Of a DNA stretch of 64,000 bases, positions 1 to 8,579 are shown in pieces. Position numbers and translations under genes: made by a program. This stretch comes from Flavihumibacter stibioxidans (lineage in GTDB: Bacteria; Bacteroidota; Bacteroidia; Chitinophagales; Chitinophagaceae), in assembly GCF_014332695.1 (NCBI RefSeq), contig NZ_MBUA01000029.1, forward strand, positions 124,001-188,000, written 5' to 3'. The first letter of the stretch is position 1, and each line of letters opens with the position of its first letter. The notes beneath the pieces are model-generated. The model was given only the letters and a program-made list of their open reading frames with translations, ran no database searches and was not told the origin of the DNA.

Positions 1-242
1 TTGGTGAGATCGTAGGCGGATCGCAGCGGGAAGAAAGGATGGAAGTGCTTGAAGCCCGTATGAAAGAGATGAATATTCCCGCCGAAGAACTTTGGTGGTA
101 CCTGGATACCCGCCGTTTTGGTACGGTTCCGCATGCCGGCTTTGGACTTGGCTTTGAACGCATGGTACTTTTTGTTACCGGTATGAGCAATATCAGGGAT
201 GTAATCGCTTTCCCGCGCGCGCCAAAGACTGCAGAGTTTTAA
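1..242 (+). CDS. asnS: Asparaginyl-tRNA synthetase, C-terminal fragment
   Basis: This is the last 79 codons of a class II aminoacyl-tRNA synthetase that charges tRNA-Asn in the cytoplasm; the 5' part lies outside the window. The reading frame is open from base 3 and begins [12 protein letters not shown], which matches the catalytic core just before motif 3. Motif 3 itself follows as [12 protein letters not shown], with the conserved arginine that binds ATP, and the protein ends [17 protein letters not shown], the usual AsnRS/AspRS-type C-terminus. AsnRS is preferred over AspRS because the end is short and lacks the extra C-terminal residues of bacterial AspRS. A palindromic repeat starts right after the TAA stop and an intrinsic terminator follows at 360-386. 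Confidence 0.93.
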   Translation, partial: GEIVGGSQREERMEVLEARMKEMNIPAEELWWYLDTRRFGTVPHAGFGLGFERMVLFVTGMSNIRDVIAFPRAPKTAEF

Positions 243-349
243 GAGGCGTCTGACGCTTGAGATGTTTGACGTTTGTGGTAAGGCGTCTGACGTTTGAGAT
301 TTATGAATTCATTAATCCTAAACGTCAGACGCCTCAAACGTCTGACGCC
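243..349. repeat. GTCTGAC/GTCAGAC palindromic repeat, locus 1
   Basis: The core is a perfect 15-bp inverted repeat, AGGCGTCTGACGTTT at 281-295 and its complement at 320-334, around a 24-nt loop. Two further direct copies of GTCTGAC flank it (248-254 and 340-346), and a decayed copy GTTTGAC sits at 265-271. The element begins at the base after the asnS stop codon. Read on the other strand, its loop starts AGGATTAATGAATTC, close to the loop of the copy at 43316-43403. It resembles repetitive extragenic palindromes; function unknown. Confidence 0.8.
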
Positions 350-359
350 ATCCCCACCC

Positions 360-386
360 CGCCGGAAAAAACTCCGGCGTTTTTTT
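360..386 (+). terminator. Intrinsic terminator of asnS
   Basis: A 7-bp stem, CGCCGGA at 360-366 and TCCGGCG at 373-379, encloses the loop AAAAAC and is followed by a run of seven T. It lies between asnS and exbD, so exbD probably has its own promoter. Confidence 0.88.
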
Positions 387-430
387 ATGGAATTTGGCAG
401 CGGCACACATCCTATTGTCAAATTAATTTT

Positions 431-994
431 ATGGCAGAACTCCAAACAAGTTCCACCCCGGGTGGCGGCAGGAAAGGTATTACCCGATCAAAAAAATTAT
501 CGACAAGGGTGGACCTCACTCCCATGGTTGACCTGGGCTTTTTGCTGATCACCTTTTTCATATTCACCACCACCATGGAGGAACAGACAGCCATGAGGCT
601 TAACCTGCCCGCAGATGGTTCGCCAACAAATGTTGGAGAGAGCGCCACACTAACGCTGATCCCTACCGGAAATGACAGTGTCTTATATTTTCATGGCAGC
701 CTGGAGCAGGCCAAACAAGACCAGGCGCTGGGCATAACCGGTTACCAGCTAAACCACGGAGTCGGCGACCTCATCAGGGAAAAGCAGGCAGCGCTTGCAT
801 TGACCGGAAAGAAAAAAGATTTTAACATCATCATTCATCCCGACCAGTCGGCTTCCTACAAGAATATTGTTGATTTGATGGATGAAATGCTGATCAATGC
901 GGTTCCGGCCTATTGCCTTGCAGATGACATGGAAACCGTGAAGCAGGCCGGTTATCTTATTGCGGCCTCAGGTAAACATCCATCTCAGGAATAG
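431..994 (+). CDS. exbD: ExbD/TolR-family biopolymer transport protein
   Basis: Inner-membrane protein of 187 residues with one N-terminal membrane segment (about residues 31-50) and a periplasmic domain. ExbD works with the ExbB channel to pass proton-motive force to TonB or Tol-type outer-membrane systems. The family signature is clear: LTPMVDLGFLLITFF, with Asp34 in the position of the essential membrane aspartate. The ATG at 431 is chosen because upstream in-frame sequence runs through the terminator and repeat. No exbB or tonB lies beside it, so its partner must be encoded elsewhere. The periplasmic part, about 130 residues, ends in a region rich in I/V and D like other Bacteroidota ExbD proteins. 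Its last 38 bases overlap the 3' end of the opposite-strand gene at 957-2636. Confidence 0.88.
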   Translation: MAELQTSSTPGGGRKGITRSKKLSTRVDLTPMVDLGFLLITFFIFTTTMEEQTAMRLNLPADGSPTNVGESATLTLIPTGNDSVLYFHGSLEQAKQDQALGITGYQLNHGVGDLIREKQAALALTGKKKDFNIIIHPDQSASYKNIVDLMDEMLINAVPAYCLADDMETVKQAGYLIAASGKHPSQE

Positions 995-2636
995 CATCAT
1001 CCAGTTTTACCCACTTGCTTACAACCAGGTTGCCGGGCAATGGCTTGCCCTCCGGCACAAAGACAATATTAATGCGGTGTTTATTGATCAGGTTATTGGC
1101 TGCGTCCTCATCATCAGGCAAACAATTAAAATGTTTGCCTCCGGCGAAATAGGTAGTAAACCAGGAACTGAACAGGCTGTATTCGCGTACATAAGGCCAA
1201 TGCGCGGCTATCCGGTTTTCCTGTTTAACAAGGGACTTGATTTCCCTGCCAAGGGCATATTCCTTATAACCGGCAGGTTCCATTTTTTCCAGCATCACAG
1301 AAAAGGTTCTGAAAAGAAATGTATAAAAAGAAACCGCACCCAACACCAATCCGATCATAAACCACCATTTCAGAGTAGACTTTCCGCTTGCCCGGGCCTG
1401 GGCCTGTCCGAAATAATCTTCTATCAATAAACCTGCTGCGATCAGCCCGACAATCAGGTTGATCCAGAGATAACGGTTCTCCAGGAAAAGAAGCATATAG
1501 CCAAGCAGGTAAAGGGAACCGAAAAAGAACAACCTGTATGGGATATCATTCAGCCTGATCGCCGCCCACCCGCCATTCCTGAACTGTTTTTTACCATACA
1601 GGATTGCTTTCAGACCTGCAAGCAGCAGTCCCGCAAATGAAATACTAAGCAGCACATCCTTGAAACTTAGCAGGTAACGGAAATTCACCCAGATGACCCT
1701 CAACTGAAGCAGGAAATTGTCAACAGATCCCAGGATATTATAATCATTGTAATCTGCCATCAGCACCGGATCCTCCCAGGCAAATACGGAATATTCATGC
1801 GGCTGTACACCAAACCGGAACATGAAGGCATAACTGTCTTTGATCGACTCCATACCAGGGATATCCAATCCCAGGAAGCCAAGATTTACCAGTGCCGCGC
1901 CGTGGTTGAACCCGCCGGCCCCTGACAGCATCCATTCACCGTATTTCCAGTGAATCGCAATCAGCCAGGGTGATGCTAACAGTAAGAAATAAACGAAAAT
2001 GAGCAGGAAATTCTGAAACGCCTTAGAACCTTTTTTTTGCCGGAACCGCGCCAGGAGATCGTATGCCAGCAAGCCTGCTCCGAAAATAAAATTGTAGGGC
2101 TTGGCAAAATACAGAACCAACAGCCAAAGTGATGTGATGAGGGGACGATCGAGTGCATCAGTTTTCAGCCAGAAGCGCAGGAACATCAACAATAATACCA
2201 CCACCATCAGGTCGGGGGTCATGAACCTGAAGGCAAAGAGCAGCATAAAGCCGGTAAATACAGGAATCAGCAGCACTTGTACGGGCTTACCAAATTCCAG
2301 CTGCCGCATCAGTTGCCGGAATACAAACAATCCCGCCAGTCCCAGGAAAAAGTTGAGCGCATAATAAAAAAACAGCAGTTCAACCGGAATGAAACTAAAT
2401 GGTGATAGTATCCATGACAGGAGCGGGGACCAATAGGCATTGATGGCTGCGTGCCAGTTGCCGTTGGCGTAGTTCTTGGCAATGGTCAGGTAAGCTATGC
2501 CATCGGGATTGATATGACAGCATACCAGATAAAACATGAGCAGTCCCGCCACACTGTAACAGGCAACCATGCTGTTAAAAACTGAAAACGCCGGGGCTTC
2601 CCTTCCCGTGGATTTCCAACTGTTCACTTGAGCCAT
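957..2636 (-). CDS. GT-C-type polytopic membrane glycosyltransferase (ArnT/GT39-like)
   Basis: A protein of 559 residues with about ten hydrophobic segments and a soluble C-terminal portion. The first loop carries NPDGIAYLTIAKNYANG, the place where GT-C enzymes (ArnT, PMT/GT39 group) hold an acidic residue for the polyprenyl-phosphate sugar donor. Such enzymes move a sugar from a lipid carrier onto lipid or protein on the outer face of the membrane. It is the last gene of the operon running from 7487 down: its start overlaps the end of the GT2 gene by 13 bases. Substrate cannot be read from sequence. The GT-C assignment rests on topology, the loop motif and the two GT2 neighbours. It overlaps exbD tail to tail. 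Confidence 0.7.
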   Translation of the reverse strand: MAQVNSWKSTGREAPAFSVFNSMVACYSVAGLLMFYLVCCHINPDGIAYLTIAKNYANGNWHAAINAYWSPLLSWILSPFSFIPVELLFFYYALNFFLGLAGLFVFRQLMRQLEFGKPVQVLLIPVFTGFMLLFAFRFMTPDLMVVVLLLMFLRFWLKTDALDRPLITSLWLLVLYFAKPYNFIFGAGLLAYDLLARFRQKKGSKAFQNFLLIFVYFLLLASPWLIAIHWKYGEWMLSGAGGFNHGAALVNLGFLGLDIPGMESIKDSYAFMFRFGVQPHEYSVFAWEDPVLMADYNDYNILGSVDNFLLQLRVIWVNFRYLLSFKDVLLSISFAGLLLAGLKAILYGKKQFRNGGWAAIRLNDIPYRLFFFGSLYLLGYMLLFLENRYLWINLIVGLIAAGLLIEDYFGQAQARASGKSTLKWWFMIGLVLGAVSFYTFLFRTFSVMLEKMEPAGYKEYALGREIKSLVKQENRIAAHWPYVREYSLFSSWFTTYFAGGKHFNCLPDDEDAANNLINKHRINIVFVPEGKPLPGNLVVSKWVKLDDAIPEMDVYLRPQ

Positions 2637-3829
2637 TGAGGGGGATGATTTTCGAATTTAACTTTAAACGTAACCAGTGCATGAAGCAGGAATGAAAACA
2701 CTATGATCTGTGCCCCGGCCATTATTCCCATGCCACCGGGAATAACCAGGCGAAATGTACGCATGGGGTTCAGGTCCCCGAAATCGGCATTGGCCCATTG
2801 AAGCACTGCAAGGGAAGAAAGCAACAATCCGGCTAAAAATACCAGGGCTCCCAGCAGAAGGCCTTTCTCAAACCTGAATGTCCTGAAAATACGTGCCTCG
2901 AAACCGGTTAGCGAATGATACTCCATCCTGAAACCATAAAACCGCATCAGCAGATAGAAAAGGAATAACTGCAAACCCAGCAGGAAAAACACCGACCCGA
3001 AAAAGAAGGTATGAATATCAAGATTAACCGAAGCGATCCTGATTCTGGAAAACAGCAAGGCGGAAAAAATTACCAGGCCAAGGATCAAAAAAAACAGTGC
3101 CGGAAAAAGCAGCGGCCATTTGGGCGACAACATGATGATCTGCCTGAACTGGCGCCATCCATCCTGCCAGGTTTTAAGGTGCGGGGGGCGGTTTCGCCCG
3201 TCTTTATACAATCTTACCGGCACTTCTTCTATTGTCATTTTCTTGTGCCCGGCCTTGGCAAGCATTTCGGTAATAAAATCCATACCCCTCGCCTGCATTC
3301 CCAGCTCCAGGTAGGCCGATTTACTAATGGCCCTGAGCCCGCAGTTAAAATCCGTAAAGGGAACTTCAAATGCTGTTCTTCCCATAAATGATATGACCGG
3401 TGTTCCCAGGTAACGGTGCAGGAAAGGCATGGCATTTTTTTCAACACCACCCCGGAACCTGTTGCCAACCACAAGGTCGGCGCCCTGGTTCAGCTTTTCA
3501 TAAAAAGGCCGGCACTCATCAAAATGATAACTGTCATCAGAATCGCCAAAAATGATATGGGACCCGGAAGCAGCCATTATACCGTAATGCAGGGCAGCCC
3601 CATATCCCTTTTCCTGCACTTTCAGGCATTTCACACCAGCATTGATGGCCATTTCAATTGATCCATCCGTGCTGCCATTGTCAGCAATAATAATCTCTGA
3701 CGGAATCTCAAGTGTTGACAGGAATTTTTTTGCCCTGCTGATACAGGTTTCAAGCGTAACCGCTTCATTCAGGCAAGGCATTACAATACTCAGCGACCTG
3801 ACTCCGGTTTTGTTTTCCGTTTCAGTCAT
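2624..3829 (-). CDS. Family 2 glycosyltransferase with C-terminal membrane segments
   Basis: A protein of 401 residues. Residues 10-230 form a GT-A domain of the DPM1/DPG synthase type: LSIVMPCLNEAVTL at the start, ADNGSTDGS for nucleotide binding, and GDSDDSY as the DxD metal site. Four hydrophobic segments follow. Enzymes of this layout transfer a hexose from a nucleotide sugar to polyprenyl phosphate. The start at 3829 is preferred: it has ACGAGGT five bases upstream and overlaps the previous stop by eight bases (ATGACTGA). An ATG at 3844 has no such signal. It sits between the DUF2304 gene and the GT-C gene, which would use its lipid-linked sugar. Confidence 0.82.
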   Translation of the reverse strand: MTETENKTGVRSLSIVMPCLNEAVTLETCISRAKKFLSTLEIPSEIIIADNGSTDGSIEMAINAGVKCLKVQEKGYGAALHYGIMAASGSHIIFGDSDDSYHFDECRPFYEKLNQGADLVVGNRFRGGVEKNAMPFLHRYLGTPVISFMGRTAFEVPFTDFNCGLRAISKSAYLELGMQARGMDFITEMLAKAGHKKMTIEEVPVRLYKDGRNRPPHLKTWQDGWRQFRQIIMLSPKWPLLFPALFFLILGLVIFSALLFSRIRIASVNLDIHTFFFGSVFFLLGLQLFLFYLLMRFYGFRMEYHSLTGFEARIFRTFRFEKGLLLGALVFLAGLLLSSLAVLQWANADFGDLNPMRTFRLVIPGGMGIMAGAQIIVFSFLLHALVTFKVKFENHPPQWLK

Positions 3830-4160
3830 TACCTCGTGTTTCATTAAGAGCGGAATTGATGGAAATCTTCCTGGCAAGTTCGGTTACGGTTGCTTCCAGT
3901 TTTCGGATTCTGGCATACAGTTTAAGCAGGATAAACCAGAAGAGGAGAATGAAAATATAGAAAACAAGATCTGCCCCGCGTCCTACGCCAAAGTAATTGG
4001 CTATCCTGCTGGTCAGCTCCGGCTGCAGGATAAAAAATATGGCAGTAAGGCAAAGCAATGCCATCAGCAACACGCTGAAAACAGCCGCCTTCATTCGCTG
4101 GATAAAATAAACCGTGATCAGCGAAACACCTGCGATCAGAAGAAGTTGAATGCCACTCAT
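3822..4160 (-). CDS. DUF2304-family small membrane protein
   Basis: A 112-residue protein with three hydrophobic segments (about residues 4-22, 27-47 and 64-84) and a short charged helix, RIRKLEATVTELARK, at the C-terminus. This matches DUF2304, whose members are usually encoded directly next to DPM1-like GT2 genes. It may help hold the GT2 enzyme at the membrane (inference). It overlaps the upstream GT2 by four bases and the downstream GT2 by eight, so the three are translationally coupled. No catalytic residues are visible. Confidence 0.78.
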   Translation of the reverse strand: MSGIQLLLIAGVSLITVYFIQRMKAAVFSVLLMALLCLTAIFFILQPELTSRIANYFGVGRGADLVFYIFILLFWFILLKLYARIRKLEATVTELARKISINSALNETRGND

Positions 4161-4834
4161 CTAAAGAGTTTGTGTAAAACTACATCAAATAAAATACGGA
4201 TGCCGTTCACCGTTTTCTGTCCTTTATTACGGCTGTATTCTGAATATACAATATGAACGGGAACTTCCACCCAGCGCAGCTTGTGCCGCCTGATTTCCAG
4301 AATGATCTCCGTGGCATGGGCCATTCTGTTCTCCGTGAGGTGAATTTTTTTTGCCGCTTCCCGGCTGATTGCCCTTATCCCGTTATGGGCATCCGTCATC
4401 CAAAACCCAGACAGAAGGAATTGGATAAAGCAGGCTGTTTTGATAACCATTTTTCTCGTAAATGAAAGCCCCTGTGTTGACCCGGTAAACCTGGAACCCA
4501 ATACGATATCAGCTTTACCCTGGCTGATTAGTGTGGCCATTTTTTCGATATCAGCAGGATCGTGCTGTCCATCCGCATCAAAAGTAATAATCACATCAGC
4601 ATTTTGGATAATGGCGTATTCGATTCCTGTTTGCAGGGCCGCCCCCTGCCCAAGGTTCACAGCATGCCTCAGGTAGTGGCAATGCCTGGCGGCGCAAATA
4701 CCCGACAGTGATTCTTCAGATCCATCATCCACCACGATTATATTTGGGTAACCGGCATCAATGAGTCCATCAATCACCTTGCCCAGCATGGCAGATTCAT
4801 TATAACAAGGTATCACTATAAAATAATTATTCAT
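4157..4834 (-). CDS. DPM1-like family 2 glycosyltransferase
   Basis: A soluble 225-residue GT-A enzyme without membrane segments. YFIVIPCYNESAML starts the Rossmann-like fold, VVDDGSEESL binds the nucleotide sugar, and TFDADGQHDP is the DxD motif of the polyprenyl-phosphate mannosyl/glucosyltransferase group. The conserved stretch VLGSRFTG follows. The likely reaction is nucleotide-hexose plus polyprenyl phosphate to polyprenyl-phosphate hexose. It overlaps the GT-C gene upstream by four bases and the DUF2304 gene downstream by four. The operon carries a second, membrane-anchored GT2, so two lipid-linked sugars may be made. Confidence 0.85.
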   Translation of the reverse strand: MNNYFIVIPCYNESAMLGKVIDGLIDAGYPNIIVVDDGSEESLSGICAARHCHYLRHAVNLGQGAALQTGIEYAIIQNADVIITFDADGQHDPADIEKMATLISQGKADIVLGSRFTGSTQGLSFTRKMVIKTACFIQFLLSGFWMTDAHNGIRAISREAAKKIHLTENRMAHATEIILEIRRHKLRWVEVPVHIVYSEYSRNKGQKTVNGIRILFDVVLHKLFR

Positions 4835-6441
4835 TCTGCCGAAGGTTTTAAATGGGCGACAAAAAAAATATAATTATTAAACACCTGCCTTGGCTGAAAC
4901 TGGTATCGGTCAAGGAAGGGAACCATTTCCTTAATGCCTGCCTTATTCAATTCCAGGATAACCGTGGTTGGTTTCCTTAATTTGATCTTTGTATCTGCCC
5001 TGAGTTTGCGGGTATGGCGGTAAACCTGAACATCGTTCTGAAGGGCATAAAAAGAGAACCCGTAATTGTTGGAAAAAATCACCACCTCATTGCCCATCCT
5101 TTTGGCCGTAGCAGTAAATCTGTCGAGGTATGGCCAGCCTGCTCCCTGCGGATAGGTCGGATCTGCGGTAACAATCAGTGGTGCCCTCCTGGCTATCACA
5201 TAAAAAGTATGGGCGGATTGGAACACCAATGCCACCAACAGCAGGCGCTTCAGCAAACCCTGCAAGGAGTTATTCTTCCAGCGAACCTGGAATAATTGCC
5301 GGCAGATCACCAACAGGATAATGGTGAGCAGGTATAAATAATAGCGGTCTTCCACAAGATATGACCAACCCGCATCTTCATGAAAAAATTCCACCCTTAC
5401 ACTTAGGTACAGAAGTATTCCAACATAGGGTATCATCAGCAAAGCAGAGGATAGCAACAGTTGCTGGTACCTGTCGGCCGGAATGACCAGTCGCCATGGC
5501 CTGGCATTTTTCATCCAGTTTACCAGCATGAAGAGAAGAATGAGGACCGATGTAAGCTTCAGGAAATTATGGAAAAGACTGAAATGGGTGCCGAATATCA
5601 GGGAGAACTGCATGCAGATAAAGGTTACATGCGTAATAGCCTGCCAGAACAATGGTACAGGATTCAACACTTTGCCTGGAAAAAATCCCTTGCTCCACTC
5701 TTCGAGATATGTAAAGTGACCGGTCTGGATCTTATTAAAACCCAGGTATCCCACCAGGCTGGCACCTACAATAACTGCAAGCAATACACCTGCCCTGAAG
5801 TACTTCGGTTTTGCTTTCTTCCAACCATTCCAGATCAATAAAAGCGGCAGTACAAACAGGGTGGTAACATACACATACCTTAACAGGAAAGCTACAGAAA
5901 AACAGATTCCTGTCAACAGGATATACTTCCATTTTTCATTGTCAATCCACTTCAGGAAGAAGTAAACAGCCATCAGTATCCCTGCTGTGGAAAGAAAATC
6001 TGTTGGGGGAGAACTGTACAGTCCCTCATAAATTTCAGTAGCCTTAAACCAGATAATCAGCATCCGGACCCCGGCGCTGAATCCGATAAACCTGGCCAGC
6101 CACCAGATCCCGAGCAGGTAGAGAAAGGCCCCCGCAGTATCTACTGCCGCAGCGGCAGCAACATATCCCAAACCGAGTTTCAGCAAGCCGGCGATCAGGC
6201 TGCTGTACAAGGGGGGCCACTCCAGTAATACTTTGTGCAGCACCAGGTTGATATCAGACAGCTCTACTACCGGTATAGTATAACCGTAGTTTTTCGCCAT
6301 CTGAATGGCGGCAACAAATTGTAATCCCCTGTCTCCGTCAATCGTCAGATAGGTTCTCAATAATGTTGCCTTAACTGCCACCGCCAGCAGGAAGAGCGAC
6401 CATTGAAGCCATTTATTATCAAAATTAATTTTAGGATTCAT
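4831..6441 (-). CDS. GT-C-type polytopic membrane glycosyltransferase (GT39-like)
   Basis: A protein of 536 residues with roughly ten membrane segments and a C-terminal soluble part. The first periplasmic loop has TIDGDRGLQFVAAIQMAKN, which gives the acidic loop and following helix typical of ArnT/PMT-like GT-C enzymes. It probably uses a polyprenyl-phosphate sugar made by the adjacent GT2 enzymes and acts on the periplasmic face. Its start lies eight bases after the end of the DUF3089 gene and its end overlaps the next GT2 by four bases. The acceptor is unknown. It is not close in sequence to the other GT-C protein at 957-2636 beyond the shared plan. Confidence 0.72.
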   Translation of the reverse strand: MNPKINFDNKWLQWSLFLLAVAVKATLLRTYLTIDGDRGLQFVAAIQMAKNYGYTIPVVELSDINLVLHKVLLEWPPLYSSLIAGLLKLGLGYVAAAAAVDTAGAFLYLLGIWWLARFIGFSAGVRMLIIWFKATEIYEGLYSSPPTDFLSTAGILMAVYFFLKWIDNEKWKYILLTGICFSVAFLLRYVYVTTLFVLPLLLIWNGWKKAKPKYFRAGVLLAVIVGASLVGYLGFNKIQTGHFTYLEEWSKGFFPGKVLNPVPLFWQAITHVTFICMQFSLIFGTHFSLFHNFLKLTSVLILLFMLVNWMKNARPWRLVIPADRYQQLLLSSALLMIPYVGILLYLSVRVEFFHEDAGWSYLVEDRYYLYLLTIILLVICRQLFQVRWKNNSLQGLLKRLLLVALVFQSAHTFYVIARRAPLIVTADPTYPQGAGWPYLDRFTATAKRMGNEVVIFSNNYGFSFYALQNDVQVYRHTRKLRADTKIKLRKPTTVILELNKAGIKEMVPFLDRYQFQPRQVFNNYIFFVAHLKPSAE

Positions 6442-6449
6442 TCGCCTGT

Positions 6450-7487
6450 TTAGGGTTGATGGATTCGCCTGTATTGCTCCACCCGTTGCTGCAGGTTCTC
6501 CCTGATGTTCACATAAAACAGGTTGATGTCCCCGATATGATAGTTCCTTGACCGGTACAACCGGCTTCCCGGAAATTTAGGCCGGCTCACCCATAAAAGG
6601 TCCTTGTGTACCATCGCATCATTGACGGCTGGAAACAATTTGTTGAATTTCCTTAGCACGGCTCCCTTGTGCAGGGTTACCGGCGCATATACGGTATCGT
6701 TGGTCCAGGTGAGCGGGTTTGTTACAATTGATTGCCGCATACCGGGTTGATAATCGGGTTCGAATCCCTTTCTGAATGTACGCCATCCCATATAACAACC
6801 TGTTTGCAAAGAGTCGCTGCATGGCTGCAGATCCCTGAAGTACCCCGGTTCCAGCGGCATGCCTATGAGATAGGCGGCAACCAGTTTTTCCTCCAGTTGT
6901 TGGCCCTCAAAAAATTCCTTCAACAGCAACTTGCAATGGGTTGTACCCTGACTGTGCGAAGCGATGATTACCGGCCTTCCATTGTTCAGGTGCTTCAGAT
7001 AATAACTGAACGCAGCCCTTACATCCCCATATGCAAATTCGATTGCCTGCTTTGCAGTTATTGTATCGGTGGAAAAATAACTCTGAATATGCGCCTGGCG
7101 GTATCTCGGGGCATACACGTTGTATTCATTGAAAACGGATGCCTGTAACTGGATGGTTGACCTGTCCGTCTTCCTGTTCAGGTCCTCATCATCCAGACTG
7201 GCATTCCATTCTTTTGCCCGTTTAGTGGTATAGGTGGTGGGATGAACAAAAAAAACATCCACCGATGTGTCCTTTATATAGCCATCACGGAGTGGCGATG
7301 GCACTTCATCAGAGGGATCTATTTTTAGCGGATGGGCTGCCCAGTTGTCGAGGCTGCCATAATCAGGTTCAGCCATAGCATTTCGGGGCTGGAAGGAAAA
7401 TTCATGTACCCTGTGAGAACACCCTATTAACAATATGGTTCCAAGTAATAGTTGTCCGCCTGTTTTCAGTCTTTTAATTATTTTCAC
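6450..7487 (-). CDS. DUF3089 alpha/beta-hydrolase lipoprotein
   Basis: A 345-residue exported protein. The lipobox LLIGC puts the lipidated cysteine at position 23, so it is probably anchored in a membrane. VDVFFVHPTTYTT is the diagnostic DUF3089 start, and IIASHSQGTTH provides the nucleophile elbow Ser of an alpha/beta hydrolase. The translation start is GTG at 7487, directly behind GGGAGG; no ATG occurs before the mature part. It is the first gene of the operon that continues with four sugar-transfer proteins and DUF2304, eight bases before the next start. A role in removing acyl groups from a glycolipid or glycan would fit the neighbours but is inference. Substrate is unknown. Confidence 0.82.
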   Translation of the reverse strand: MKIIKRLKTGGQLLLGTILLIGCSHRVHEFSFQPRNAMAEPDYGSLDNWAAHPLKIDPSDEVPSPLRDGYIKDTSVDVFFVHPTTYTTKRAKEWNASLDDEDLNRKTDRSTIQLQASVFNEYNVYAPRYRQAHIQSYFSTDTITAKQAIEFAYGDVRAAFSYYLKHLNNGRPVIIASHSQGTTHCKLLLKEFFEGQQLEEKLVAAYLIGMPLEPGYFRDLQPCSDSLQTGCYMGWRTFRKGFEPDYQPGMRQSIVTNPLTWTNDTVYAPVTLHKGAVLRKFNKLFPAVNDAMVHKDLLWVSRPKFPGSRLYRSRNYHIGDINLFYVNIRENLQQRVEQYRRIHQP

Positions 7488-7527
7488 CTCCCAAAATAAA
7501 TGTATTTCTCACCGATAAACGATTGCC

Positions 7528-8472
7528 ATGGCCATACCGGTAGTAAACCTCGCAGATTTTTTAAGCGGTGATCCGCAATTGAAGCAACAATTTGTTGAAC
7601 AACTCGGCAAAGCATACGAAGAGACAGGATTTGTTGCCGTTAAGAACCATGGCATTCCCGATGACCTGATTTCGGATATATACCGGCAGGTGCAGCAGTT
7701 TTTCTCCCTTCCGACAGAGAAAAAGAAGCAATATGAAATACCGGAACTGGCAGGCCAGCGGGGATATACTTCTTTTGGCCGTGAGCACGCAAAAGGCTCG
7801 GATGCACCAGACCTGAAAGAATTTTACCAACACGGACAAACGGTGGAAGATGGCGATGCATCCAAAGATGAGTATCCCGATAACGTGCAGATAGATGAGG
7901 TGCCGGGCTTTACGGATACTTTCAACAAGGCCTACAGGGCGTTCGAAAAATCCGGAAAATCCCTGCTCCAGGCCATTGCCCTTTACCTCGGACTGGATGA
8001 ACATTATTTCGATGAACCGATCCATAATGGCAATTCCATTCTTCGGGCCATCCATTACCCACCCATTACCCAGGAACCAAAATCAGCCATCCGGGCAGAA
8101 CAGCATGAGGACATCAACCTGATAACATTGCTGGTGGGTGCCAGCGCCGACGGTCTGCAGATCCTGACCAAACAGGGCGACTGGGTGGGGGTCACTTCCC
8201 TTCCTGAGCAGATTGTAGTGAATGTGGGGGATATGTTACAGCGACTGACGAACAACCGCCTCCGGTCCACCACTCACCGTGTGGTAAACCCGCCGCGGGA
8301 ATTCTGGCATACCAGCCGGTTCTCCATTCCTTTTTTCCTTCATCCTAAAAGCCAGATGAGCCTGGCCTGCCTGGAAAGCTGCATTGACCCGGGCCATCCA
8401 AAGGCCTATCCTGATGCCACTGCAGGTGAATACCTGGATGAGCGCCTGCGGGAGATTGGACTGAAGAAGTGA
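7528..8472 (+). CDS. 2-oxoglutarate/Fe(II)-dependent oxygenase, isopenicillin-N-synthase-like
   Basis: A cytoplasmic 314-residue non-haem iron oxygenase. The N-terminal DIOX_N part (IPVVNLADFL, GFVAVKNHGIP) is followed by the double-stranded beta-helix core. The iron triad is visible as His193-x-Asp195 (EQHEDINLITLL) and His250 (THRVVNPP), and Arg264 in RFSIPFF would hold the 2-oxoglutarate carboxylate. Family members hydroxylate or desaturate small molecules; some bacterial ones make ethylene or act on flavonoids and amino acids. The substrate here cannot be read. It is divergent from the DUF3089 gene with only 40 bases between them, so both promoters must overlap there. No biosynthetic cluster surrounds it. 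Confidence 0.88.
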   Translation: MAIPVVNLADFLSGDPQLKQQFVEQLGKAYEETGFVAVKNHGIPDDLISDIYRQVQQFFSLPTEKKKQYEIPELAGQRGYTSFGREHAKGSDAPDLKEFYQHGQTVEDGDASKDEYPDNVQIDEVPGFTDTFNKAYRAFEKSGKSLLQAIALYLGLDEHYFDEPIHNGNSILRAIHYPPITQEPKSAIRAEQHEDINLITLLVGASADGLQILTKQGDWVGVTSLPEQIVVNVGDMLQRLTNNRLRSTTHRVVNPPREFWHTSRFSIPFFLHPKSQMSLACLESCIDPGHPKAYPDATAGEYLDERLREIGLKK

Positions 8473-8503
8473 AAAGAGAGGTAAGGGGGCAAAAACTACC
8501 CAG

Positions 8504-8528
8504 ATACCCCAAATTTGATGTGGGGTAT
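8504..8528. terminator. Hairpin after the oxygenase gene, possible weak terminator
   Basis: Perfect 8-bp stem, ATACCCCA at 8504-8511 and TGGGGTAT at 8521-8528, with a 9-nt loop. There is no T-run behind it, so termination would be weak; it may protect the 3' end instead. Nothing else is evident between 8473 and 8579. Confidence 0.4.
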
Positions 8529-8579
8529 TGAAGGTGAACGGTTTAATGCTTAAATTCTGGCTATAAACCTCCTTACAAT

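Noticed and set aside
6756-6768. GGGTTCGAATCCC, which looks like a tRNA T-arm
   Set aside because: It lies inside the DUF3089 coding sequence and no acceptor, D or anticodon arm can be built around it.
8504-8528. Operator or riboswitch in front of the amidohydrolase gene
   Set aside because: Only a simple 8-bp hairpin is present, close behind the oxygenase stop codon; a weak 3' hairpin explains it.
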